From Filosporella fistucella (taxonomy: Eukaryota > Ascomycota > Leotiomycetes > Helotiales): a stretch of 64,000 nt of DNA. The stretch is taken from the NCBI GenBank assembly GCA_030077755.1, contig JAQJZZ010000002.1:434001-498000 (forward strand). The letters are read 5' to 3'. The notes beneath the pieces were generated by a model. The model saw only the letters and a program-made list of their open reading frames with translations, was not told the origin of the DNA and did no database searches. Position numbers and translations under genes: made by a program. Positions 1 through 9,537 of the stretch are shown here, piece by piece. How positions within the stretch are numbered: position 1 is the stretch's first letter; each line of letters starts with the position of its first letter.

Positions 1-778
1 CGCTTTGTTGGAACTCAAAGCCGCAATAGAATTATCTATCTTAATTACATATTCTTTTCACTTGCAGATGGAGACAATACACGCAAAGAATCACCGGTTA
101 GCTAGTCCTTGTTCTGACTGGAAGGTTTCTTCTGGGAAGTGTTTACCTGAACAATTTTGTCAGTATGGAAACAGCATTCCGTCAGATATATTCGAAAAAG
201 GGGCAAGAGTTAAGATAAGAAACCATCTGAAGCTTTCTTTAGAGCTTGAAAGACACTCTCGGCATATTCTTCAGCAGCGAGCGGCGTGGGCCGTATATGG
301 TGGTCCTTCTGGTGAAGCTGCTCTTTTCCGCCGCACTGCGCCTCGCTTTTGGTATCGCTTCGAGAGCCAGGAGAATGGATACGGTAGCCTGCAAGTTTGG
401 CACTATAACTTAGGCCGATCTGGAACGCAGCGAGCTCTCGTTGGTCAATACTTATAGAATAAGGGCGGTTTGCGACTTTTCCCGGCGGGTAAAGGTGCTG
501 TGTCGATTGTGCCACACCAAACAATAAGTTGCATTTATATACGATTTAGTTGGTGACGGGATATATAACTTCAGCAACGGTACTGTTGATCAATTTGAAG
601 CTGCAATCTTTTCTCCGGGTTCCATCATAATATGTGTTTATTCCCTGCAGATGGACTCCCACATTAACTCTCTTCCTCATGACTTCACCAACTGAAAACT
701 TCTCCTCCACTATGAGAACTCAGTACTCGTGTTTGATCGTTTGCTTCTAGTATCGCGGCTACTTCTAAGACGGTAATC
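1..778. other. Left-edge stretch with no supported gene
   Basis: Open frames exist on both strands here (5-457 plus, 210-524 minus). Neither has a recognisable domain, a good start context or clear splice sites. The minus-strand frame begins at a TTG codon and could be the last exon of a gene or a relic, but I could not assign it to a family. The stretch also contains the promoter of the membrane-protein gene that starts at 779. Confidence 0.4.
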
Positions 779-1520
779 ATGACAAAAGCAACGAGGATGT
801 CAGAGCTTCAAGAACTGCCTGTGTCGACTGCAAACGAGGAGACTTCAAACCAACCAGGGCAGCGAGGATATCCTAGGCGAATTGGAACTGGCAGATCGCG
901 AGTTCCCAAACCAACTGGAATTCTATATTTGAGCTTCAGATGTGTAGCTATGGCAGTATCGCTTGTGTTTCTTGCTGTTCAGGTCTACACAAGTACGGTT
1001 TGGAAGGTATCATTGCCCGTAGCATATGTCGCGGTGAGTGCCCTCTGAGTAAAGCCGAACAACCTTACAAAACGTCGAAGCTAATATTCGGAGCCAGGTC
1101 ATTTGGTGTATGATATTTGATACTTGGGAGATAATAGCTCTATCAAGTAAATCCCATTCGGTCGCACGAATGCCACCGGGAACAATTACGACAATGGATG
1201 TTTTTGGCTTCATATGGATTGGTCCTGGAGGAGCAGCGAACTTTGTTTTCAGGGGATTATCCACGTGGCATTCCGAACAGCCACAAGATCCTCGTCTGAG
1301 AAAAGGGTGGCTACCAGATGAGGCTTGGGTCTGGCAATGTAGAATTGTCTATGTTGGGATTGGTATGCTGTAAGTTTTCGTTCTGGATGGCGGGGAGTAA
1401 TTATAATAACGAACTAATGATAACAGGGTTGTAAGATTTGTGCTTATTGTTGCTAGTTGTATAGATTGCAATAGTAGTCGAAGAAGGAGCAGGTTACGTG
1501 AGACATACACAGATGTGTGA
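779..1520 (+). CDS. Small multi-pass membrane protein, function unknown
   Basis: Three exons, 779-1033, 1098-1369 and 1427-1520, join in frame to give 206 aa. Intron 1 has a GTGAGT donor and a GCTAAT branch site; intron 2 has a GTAAGT donor and a CTAAT branch site. The N-terminal ~45 residues are polar. Four hydrophobic segments follow: about residues 46-64, 70-100 spanning the first junction, 120-145, and 175-195 in the last exon. The protein ends in a short Arg-rich cytosolic-looking tail. This layout is common among lineage-specific fungal integral membrane proteins. I do not recognise the family, so no function is proposed. The in-frame junctions and hydrophobic pattern make it a real gene rather than a chance frame. 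Confidence 0.65.
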
Positions 1521-1870
1521 GTGTTTGGAATTGAGAGAAATTGTAAACATTACCTATAAACCGAGAGAGGAATCTCTAAGAGAAAAGATCAGAGACTTTG
1601 CAAACGTATACTACAGAAGCGAAACTTTTCAATCGAATACGCCGTTGAGCAGACAAAACTGCTATTCTCTATCTCTATTTGCTCGTATATCGTTTTGCCT
1701 ACTCCCAAGGTCTAATGGGGTTTTGTTACCAAGCATAACGGAAGTAAATTCCGTGTAGAGTATTAGTATAGCGGACACTATAAACTGGGTATAATTAAGA
1801 CATATACTTTTGAAATATATACACCCCCTGATAACAGTCACATACCTTCTAAATCCCAAATCTCTAAACC

Positions 1871-3124
1871 CTACAACTTCCCCCTCAACTCCTTCAACCA
1901 CTCCCCCGTCCTCTCTTCCCTCCCCCTCTCCCCTAACCCTCTCCACCACCTAAGCCCTTCCATCTTCTTCTCCCACTCTCCCATCTCGTTCTCAATCCAC
2001 CTCCCCGCCATTTCCGCACAAATTCCCGGGTCTTCCATAGGCATCAAATGTCCCTTCCCCTCTAGTACCCTTATCTCAACTTTCCCCTCCACCCCCCTCC
2101 TCTTAAACCTCTTATCCTTCCCAATTTCCCTCTCCCATTCCTCTCTAACTTCCTTCCGTATACTACCTTTCTCCGTACCGCAGAGTATCAGATACCGTCC
2201 CGTCATTTCCCCCATCTTAGCATGTATTAATCTAGGTGCTCTTGCGTACGTTATCCCATCCTCTTCTGCATCTGGGTCTGCACCGTGAATATGTTCAAAA
2301 GCGAGATAACTCGTGATTTCCATCTCAGGTTTCCATGCTAATTCCACGCCTTTCCCACCCTTACCCTCTTTCTCAGAAGGAATCAAAGCACAACTCATCC
2401 ACCTCTCCCTCACCCTAGAATCCCAGCTCTGAAACCCTACTCCAAAATACCGCTCCGCTTCCCTCCTACTCCCCCATTCTCTCTTCCTATTCACAGCAAA
2501 TTTGGCCAATGCTCGCGCATTACCAGCTATGGCTGAAGAAACGATGATTGGTTCCATCAGAATGAGACTTTGCATTATACCTGGATGGATGAGGTCCAGC
2601 ATTAAGAGGTGAGAAGCTCCTACTGAGTGGCCGAGTCCGAAGATGGGAGAGAGGATTTGAGATCTGAAAGTGTTGATGACGTGAAGTAAGTCGAGAGTGT
2701 GATCCCATGTGTTGATGCTGTCGTGGGTTACGCCTTGAGAGATATTAAGCTTCCTTACATCCTTCTCTTTCCTCCCACCCTCACCATTCCCATTCTCTTT
2801 CTCCTCTCCAAACTTCTCATCACCAGAACCATGAGAAGTACTCATATGCGCCATGCCCACAATCCACACTCCTCTAACTCTTAACCCCCTCTCCTGCAAC
2901 CTAGCCAGCAAGTCCTCAAAAAGCGGCTCATACAATTCCTTCGGAAACCCATTTCCATGCGCTGAAAGAATGGTTATATCTCCTTCTTTCGGATCTGGAT
3001 TGTTTTTGGGCGTGTATTGAGATACTGATAGCGTCCAGGGGGTTGAGGGCACTGTGGTGGGGAAATCATGGCGGGGGTGAGAGGCGGGAAGGATGTGGGT
3101 TTTTAGGGTGAAGGGGGATGGCAT
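1871..3124 (-). CDS. Alpha/beta hydrolase-fold protein
   Basis: Single-exon gene of 417 aa with ATG at 3124. It carries the alpha/beta hydrolase signatures: an HGNG oxyanion-type motif near residue 56 (ILSAHGNGFPKE), a nucleophile elbow GHSVG near residue 165, and a late histidine in the GKGHLMPMEDP context near residue 355. Fungal relatives include the AKT2-like proteins from host-selective toxin clusters and many peroxisomal hydrolases of unknown substrate. The C-terminus ends GKL, only a weak match to a peroxisomal PTS1 tripeptide, so location is uncertain. Nothing nearby suggests a toxin cluster, and the name AKT2-like should not be read as function. A low-complexity Glu/Gly/Lys insert lies around residues 100-120. 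The coding strand is unusually purine-rich towards the C-terminus. Confidence 0.75.
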   Translation of the reverse strand: MPSPFTLKTHILPASHPRHDFPTTVPSTPWTLSVSQYTPKNNPDPKEGDITILSAHGNGFPKELYEPLFEDLLARLQERGLRVRGVWIVGMAHMSTSHGSGDEKFGEEKENGNGEGGRKEKDVRKLNISQGVTHDSINTWDHTLDLLHVINTFRSQILSPIFGLGHSVGASHLLMLDLIHPGIMQSLILMEPIIVSSAIAGNARALAKFAVNRKREWGSRREAERYFGVGFQSWDSRVRERWMSCALIPSEKEGKGGKGVELAWKPEMEITSYLAFEHIHGADPDAEEDGITYARAPRLIHAKMGEMTGRYLILCGTEKGSIRKEVREEWEREIGKDKRFKRRGVEGKVEIRVLEGKGHLMPMEDPGICAEMAGRWIENEMGEWEKKMEGLRWWRGLGERGREERTGEWLKELRGKL

Positions 3125-3879
3125 TTTTATGAACCCTTGTTTTATGAGAACCTGAGATTTTAGAACAGTAATTCCGTGAGTTGGAATTGAGATTGGATTC
3201 TTCGAGGGTGGGTATTAGGTGCTATGTGTAGATTTTAATGACTTTAATAAAGTGAGAGGTAGGGATAAGAAATAATGGCTTGTGGCTTGGCTGGGTTAGT
3301 GCTTATGTCATTGCGATGGCGGGGTTGGAGCTGAGCTGGGGTTGCGAAAGTGAGTAGAAATTCTGAATAGCTTTGAGTTTAATAAGATATTAGAAGAATA
3401 GCGTGTAAGATTTTAACATGGAAAATTCAAAGTCGGATCGTGACTATTCTACCTATGACTATATCCCCGTAATCAAATCACGAGACCGTTACTCAGTAGG
3501 TCGGAGTATGAAAAGACTTGGTCAAGACTACGATCATTAAATAATAGTTTGAAATATGGCGTGTACAATTCCAGCAAACAAAATTCAGGTTTAGATAGTG
3601 ACTATTCTATGCTTATATCCCCGCAGTCGACCCAGCAGAACGCTACTCGATAGCTCGGGGGATGAAAATATCCAGTCAAAACCACGATAATTTCAGATTT
3701 TACACATTCTTCTCATACATATAACAAAAGATTACCATAATATAAATTAGACATCTCAAAGTAAGGCTACGAGACAGCAAAAATGCCAAATAAAAAACCA
3801 TATATATGCTCGACCCCAGATCAACGCCAAACGTCCATCCATGCTAACATCTCCCCCCCTTCCTCTCATGAAAAAAGGA
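3125..3879. other. Intergenic region carrying a degenerate tandem duplication
   Basis: No gene is supported between the hydrolase start and the 3' end of the gamma-glutamyltransferase gene. The notable content is a diverged tandem duplication at about 3388-3704, listed separately. The rest includes the hydrolase promoter. Confidence 0.6.
3388..3704. repeat. Degenerate tandem duplication, two units of ~158 bp
   Basis: Two neighbouring units align at a fixed offset of 158 bp. Both have GCGTGTA (3401 and 3559), GTGACTATTCTA, CTATATCCCCG versus CTTATATCCCCG, an ACTC..TAG..CGG block, GATGAAAA or TATGAAAA, and a terminal AC.ACGAT.ATT. By eye the units are roughly 70 percent identical with a few small gaps. 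They contain no sensible open frame. The likely origin is an old local duplication of non-coding DNA, possibly a transposon fragment. Confidence 0.6.
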
Positions 3880-5704
3880 TTAAACCACAAACCCACCACT
3901 AGCCAACTGTCTCGGCTCCCCCGCAGCCTCAAAAGTCCCATTCTGCAAAACCCTAATAGCCTGCGCCGTCGTACTACCCACCGCCACAAAAGTGACATTT
4001 GCACCAATGCTCCTAAAGAAAGCCGTCGTCTCATTACTATACCCTTTTACGCCAAACGTCTCACTCCCGTACTCGAAATATACTGTAGCAGGTGAGAGCT
4101 GATCATGCATTCTCGGTTGATGGAGAGCTTGAGACGAAGTCATCTTTTGGTCGATGGTGTGCCAGAGGTGTTGGATCACTTCTGTGATTATTCTGGAACC
4201 GCCGGCAGAGGCGTGGACGATGAAGACTTGGCCGTTGGGGTACTCGACTATCGTGGGGGAGATGGAGGAGAGGGGGCGTTTGAAGGGTTGGACGAAGTTT
4301 GCTGGGCTGTTGGTTAGGCCGAATGCGTTTGCTGGACCATTGGGGATGCCGAAGTCTGGATATTTGTTAGTTTTTGTGGTGGGGTCCTGAGAGGGAGCTT
4401 ACCGTTCATCTCGTTGTTCATAATCACACCTGTTTCGGGTACCATAAGTCTGCTGCCGAAAATGGTATTGATAGTACTTGTCATAGCGACAGTAAGACCG
4501 CTTTTATCTGCTGCCACAAGCGCAGAAGTTCCCGAATCACTCAGTATATCGTAATTGGCAGGGTTATAAGACGAAGTGCTCAGAACCTGGTCTTGCTGGA
4601 TCTTGGTTCGAATCTCTGCAGCTGTCGCATTGGAATACATTCCATGTTGATACGCCGTTAGATTTGGAAGGAAAGTCGGATCTGCAAGTAATGTTCTTTG
4701 ACCGTATCCAAATTTCATTGCCTCGTCTAGGTAATGAGTTGAGAAGTTCAGCTGGGACGGTGTCGACATATCGTAACCCTCTACGATTTTCATGACGCTG
4801 CAAACTACAACGCCACTAGATGGTGCACTTCCAGTATGGATTTTGTATCCTCGATAGTTACACTGAGAGCCCTCTCGAATCTCCACGGTATAATTTGCAA
4901 GATCCGAAAGTGCCATTGTGCCATTGGATTTCTTTAGAGCCGTAATTGTCGCATTTGCAATTGCACCTTTGTAAAAGACATCTGGTCCATGCTGAGAGAT
5001 TTCTTCCAAGGTGTTGGCGTATCTTTTTCTTGTCATGATATCCCCTAGCCCGACTCTCGTACCATTGGGTGCGAAATCGATCGCCCATGTCTCGTCGTAA
5101 CGGAGGAAATCATAAGTTGTAGTCACACCCTCCATATATCGCACAGTATCTGCCGTAACCTCAAAACCTTCTCTCGCCAATTTGATGGCCGGTTTCAACA
5201 ACTCCTTCCAAGGCAATTTTCCATAATGTTTATGCAGATACTCCAGCCCTCGAAGCTCGCCAGGTGTACCACTAGCTAATCCACCATATAGTGATTGATC
5301 TGATGTGCCATTTGGAGCAGAATACATATTCTCGAATGCGGCACCGGGAGCTGTTTCTCGAAAGTCGATGAATTCGTAACTGCCATTGGCAGATCGTATA
5401 TTCATGAATCCACCGCCTCCAATACCAGAATGGTACATGCCAATGACACCGACACAGAATTGTCCTGCGACAGCCTGACGAGTCAGAATGGCTTAATTGA
5501 GGGGAAGTGGAAACTTACAGCGTCAGCCGCATTCCCTCCTTTTTTGAGAATATCAATTCCGATCTGTGAACAGACCGCACTCTCGGAAGCAACAGCTCCA
5601 AGTTCCGCATCATGGTGAGTAGGATGGGCTGTGGTTGTAGAGAAATAAAGTAGAAGTAGAAGAAGCTGGGCGAGAAGCCTCATCTTGTTAGGAATGAAAG
5701 CCAT
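3880..5704 (-). CDS. Secreted gamma-glutamyltransferase / glutathione hydrolase
   Basis: Three exons on the minus strand, 5704-5519, 5474-4403 and 4355-3880, give 577 aa; the introns are 44 and 47 nt. A hydrophobic signal peptide occupies about residues 8-25 after MAFIPNK. Family landmarks run in order: GGNAADA, FCVGVIGMYHSGIGGGG, FRETAP, GGLASGTPGE, the conserved DSGTSALVAADK segment whose threonine (about residue 378) is the expected autocleavage site and catalytic nucleophile, the INTIFGSR block and NNEMNDF. The family's GGTRI motif near the end appears here as ASAGGSRI. Such enzymes hydrolyse or transpeptidate the gamma-glutamyl bond of glutathione at the cell surface or vacuole, feeding glutathione turnover and nitrogen supply. 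The NNEMNDF match across the second junction confirms that splice. Confidence 0.92.
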
Positions 5705-6872
5705 GATGAAGAAGGTATATGACAGATTCGCAAGAATGCGGGATCAAGCACCAAGAAGAACGAGAAATAGCAAAGTAAAGAGAGAACGATAAAATAAGAG
5801 GGGAAACGAAGAATAAATCCTGAAAAATGTGCCATCTATCCCACTTACCTCACAGCCTTACCCATATGCCCCTAGTACAGCACTAACATTGAACTCGGGC
5901 CCGATATGAAAGACGGGACAAATCAAGCTTCGGGTGGAGAGACTTATCGAAAAGCTGTGCTGATCTTTGGAAGCTTGCTTACCTGCTATATCTTAGCAAT
6001 TCAAGCTGTTGCTTAGATCCGAATAGCTTGATCCGTCTTCCCCTCCTTTCAGGCCATCTCACGACGACGAATCCCTTCTCCAACTCACCATTTTCTTGCA
6101 TTGCCTCCGTCTGATAAATATCAACGAGCTCATCCGACTGCATCCTCCCACCACGATTACGAATATGGTGCCTGCATCTCGCCATGTCCGAAATGACACC
6201 GGATATTGCTATCCATAGCACTTGCACGCGCCGTAACTCGAAAAGGCAGTTGGGAAGAAAGTTTGGAGCCGAGTGGAGGTTTTGATGTGGGGAAATTTTG
6301 ATAGCGGATATTTGCCGGCTGTGTGGGACAGGGACGGGTGGCTGATAGATTGCAGGGGTCATGGGGACGAGGCTGATATTAGGTAAAGACATGCAGCCGC
6401 GTTTGGAGATGAAGATATATTCACTTGATATAAAATAAAAGTCCTCTGTTGCTTGCAATAAAGTGCTCCAGGGTATAAGTAATGACGCTCCGCTGGTCCT
6501 CCGGGGGCCACTGCCGTGGAGGCCGAGAAGGGAATATAGGAATACCTAAGTAGCACCTTTAAGAGTAAATCCCATATTGGAAGCCCGCGACCAAAACCTC
6601 CCTCACGTGCGCCCGCCTCAAAAGTTTATTCCAGCTCAAGTTGGGATGATACAACATATAAATGATGACAAAAGGGATCCATCATTTTCGTTGCTGGTTT
6701 CTTATCGCACCATCTAGATTGTAGTAATCGCCCCACGAGAATCAGATACTGCCATTGTTTGCTGGCCGGGAAAGCCGGGAAAGAGAAACTCTACTCATAT
6801 TCTCTATTGGCCAACAGCCCAAAGCAGGCTGGCGGTATCTACATCTCCCCAAAATCCTGCTTCAAACCCCCT
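5705..6872. other. Intergenic region with one weak minus-strand open frame
   Basis: This lies between the gamma-glutamyltransferase promoter and the 3' end of the prenyltransferase gene. A minus-strand frame (5979-6458; first ATG at about 6392, so ~137 aa) has a basic C-terminus but no recognisable domain and no conserved context. I cannot tell whether it is a gene. Nothing else was recognised here. Confidence 0.4.
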
Positions 6873-7976
6873 CTAAAATCGAAGATACCCATCCGCCCAA
6901 AGATCCAACACATCAACCGCACACAACCACGCCCCTAGATAAATATTCCTCTGAAAGATATCTCCCCCAGACCCCATAGCCCAGTTCCCATCTTCAATCC
7001 TCAAGTCTCTGATATGCCACACATTATTCACAGCCCAGACACCTATACCCAAGATCCCAAAAATAGAGCTTTTCCCTGTGCGCCAGCTGATAATGGTGAG
7101 ACAGAGGAGTTGAAGAGCAGCGAGGATACTGAGGTAGAAATGGATTTTGGGTTTTAGAGAGACGGCGAGCGATTTTACGCCTGCTGCGGCGTCGTGGGCG
7201 CTGTCCTAGAGGGTATTAGCGTGGGAAATGGGAGAGAAGTGGGGATGCGAACCATGCTGGCGTAAAACATATCTATATATATGATCCAAGCTAGAACCAG
7301 CCCGACGATAGGTATCATCTCTTCTCTCCCCTCGATACCGCCATCAGCGATACCCCAAGCGGGGAAAATAACGCAAGAAGTAGCTGTCGCCAATACTAAT
7401 TGCGGGAACGAGACGAATCGTTTGGAGAGTGGGTAAAGAGAGCTTAGAATCCAGGCTGGGAGCCAGAGGCGGATGTATTCCGGTCCTTGAAGAATGCAGA
7501 CTAGGAATACAGTCAAAATACCCCAGCATACCCATGCTATGAGCGCTAATTGGAGGGTTATTCGTTTAGATGGCAGCGGACGGGAAGCAGTTCGAGGAAC
7601 TAGAGCGTCGAATTTGCGATCGAAGATATCACTAAGATATTTAGCATTACTCGTAGAAAAAGATGGAGAAATAATACTTTAGAGTACAGCACCAGGAATG
7701 GGTTGATGCGACTATGATATAATGCTTCAAGAGCATCATAAAAAATTCCGACGCCTTGATGGGCTCGCCATTGATATGGATCGCGAGAGAGATAGTCCAT
7801 ACTGTTTCTTTAGCTTTTTCCCACTGGAGATATAAAGATTGAGATCACATACCAATTGGATACCAAGCCAAAAACGTCAGAAGAGGCTGATGGAGCCTTG
7901 CCAATTCAATTACAGCACGGAATATACTTCCCTTTCGCTCTCCAGCCGGACTCGGAACCCCAGAGATCTTCCCCAT
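6873..7976 (-). CDS. UbiA-family prenyltransferase
   Basis: Four exons, 7976-7853, 7801-7678, 7631-7253 and 7205-6873, give 319 aa. The splice at 7678/7631 is decisive: joining AA to T recreates the first Asp-rich motif as NDIFDRKFD, followed by VPRTASRPLPS, the prenyl-diphosphate binding site of UbiA enzymes. The second Asp motif, YASMDSAHDAAAGVKS, spans the third junction. About seven to nine hydrophobic segments follow the usual pattern, starting with ELARLHQPLLTFLAWYP. The family transfers a polyprenyl chain to aromatic acceptors, either 4-hydroxybenzoate in ubiquinone synthesis (Coq2) or phenolic polyketides in meroterpenoid pathways. The sequence looks more like the latter fungal group than mitochondrial Coq2, and no targeting peptide is obvious. 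No polyketide synthase or terpene cyclase is adjacent, so the substrate is open. Confidence 0.88.
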
Positions 7977-9537
7977 TTTCCTTCTAACGTACCTCAAAAT
8001 GGGCGAAAACTACAGAGAACCCACGAGATCTTGAAAAGTAAGAAAAGAGTAAAAGAAACAGCAGCGTATTCTTATACAAATCATTTGACTAAAACGAAGC
8101 TAGAGCAGTACCTTGTACACGAATGGATGTCAATCCACAAACCTGTTTTCATTGGTCCTGGGTCTGATCTACGGTGAGATTGGCGAGTACGTCGTGTGTA
8201 GAACCAATGGTACTGGCATATTTTTGGTGGGGAATATAGTGGGGAGTGAAGATATACTTTGCTTACTCTCATTAAGTGATAATCGTACTTGCGCGAGTGT
8301 AAGTACATTGTAGATAAGAGATCTTCCATCGCAAGATTCCTCTGATGGTATTGGATGCAGCCTGTAATTCAAATAGGATAGAAAAACTCGCATCATGTGA
8401 TACCATCAATAATTGGCCCTTCCATACTACCTCGCCAAAATCTGACAGACAATAAAAAAGCGGGGCAGACAGCTGTCGACCAGAGGCACAAGTGAGCGCT
8501 TAGCCGCAGTTCGGCATGCCTTGGCCCGAAAAAAGATGGTTTGGATGAAAACGGTGCGTTGCATCCGTACTGTGTTGTACAGCTGCTGGCCTCGAGGGAA
8601 TATTTTTTCTTTGGATCGACGGATTAACAGGAGGTTTGGGGCTCGATGAGGAGCGGTGAGGGTGTTTGCTTGGTCGAGTGAGGAGCGGTGATAGATATAG
8701 AAATGTTGAAAATAGAGGGTAGAGATAGGATAGGTAGGAATTGTGTACTAGACAATGTGAGTCGTAAAGATGTAAAGCTGTACCTCGATAGGTAGATATT
8801 TTCAGACTGAGTGGAAATTCACTGGGAGGAGAGCACCCCTTGGACTCTGGTCGAGATAGATCACATGACACCGACTTTTTTCTTGAAGGCAAGAACTTCA
8901 CTCATCTTCATCTCAAAGCTCTACTGAGCGAAGTATCTCAATCTTATATCCAAATCCTCTCACGCCATTAATCTCACCAACATCCAAAGCATCGGATCTC
9001 CCTTATCCCAATATAGATTTATCCCAAATCACATGACTCTCTCCCGCTCCACCCGCAGCCTGTTCCCACACAAACAAAGTTTCTAGCCAGTCTCGTCAGT
9101 CTCGCCAGTCCATGCAGCCAGTCAAACAAGCAGCGCTTGCACCCAAAATTAGGTCGCGAGAAAGCGTCTGCATTTGTGACTCCACCAATCAGCATCCAAA
9201 TCACACTTTCTTCCCCAACCGCCCTCCTGCTTCCCCACGCTGACTTGCCAGCGGGTAAGCAAGCCTAGTATCTATATCTATTTCCGTCCGCAGCTCCCGC
9301 ACAATCGCAATCAGATGTGCATGCGAACATATGCTTGCACGGCGCCTATCTATCGACCCGCATCCAAAGATGTAAGTCCAAATTGTATAAGGAGCCGTGC
9401 TCCTGGGTTTGGGCTTTTATATCTGATGAAGGGGCTGTGCTAAGTTTTTTGTGCGAATCTTGTTTGTTTTGTACATGTGAGAAAGTATCTGGTATACCAC
9501 ACCTTGATTGGATTGTGCAGAGAAAGACAAGGTCAAG
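7977..9537. other. Intergenic region and probable 5' leader, no supported gene
   Basis: Several short frames occur on both strands (for example 8500-8901 minus and 9317-9556 plus). None has a domain or coherent splice context. The sequence just before 9521 (GATTGTGCAG) looks like an intron acceptor. A donor-like GTAAGT at about 9371 or GTGAGA near 9478 suggests the next gene has a spliced 5' untranslated leader. Confidence 0.4.

Noticed and set aside
210..524. Minus-strand frame that faintly recalls the end of a short-chain dehydrogenase
   Set aside because: It starts at TTG, has no cofactor or YxxxK motif, and the resemblance is limited to a short EEYAESV segment.
8500..8901. 133-aa minus-strand frame
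   Set aside because: Ser/Pro/Tyr-rich with no domain, in a region that looks like promoter and leader for the downstream gene.
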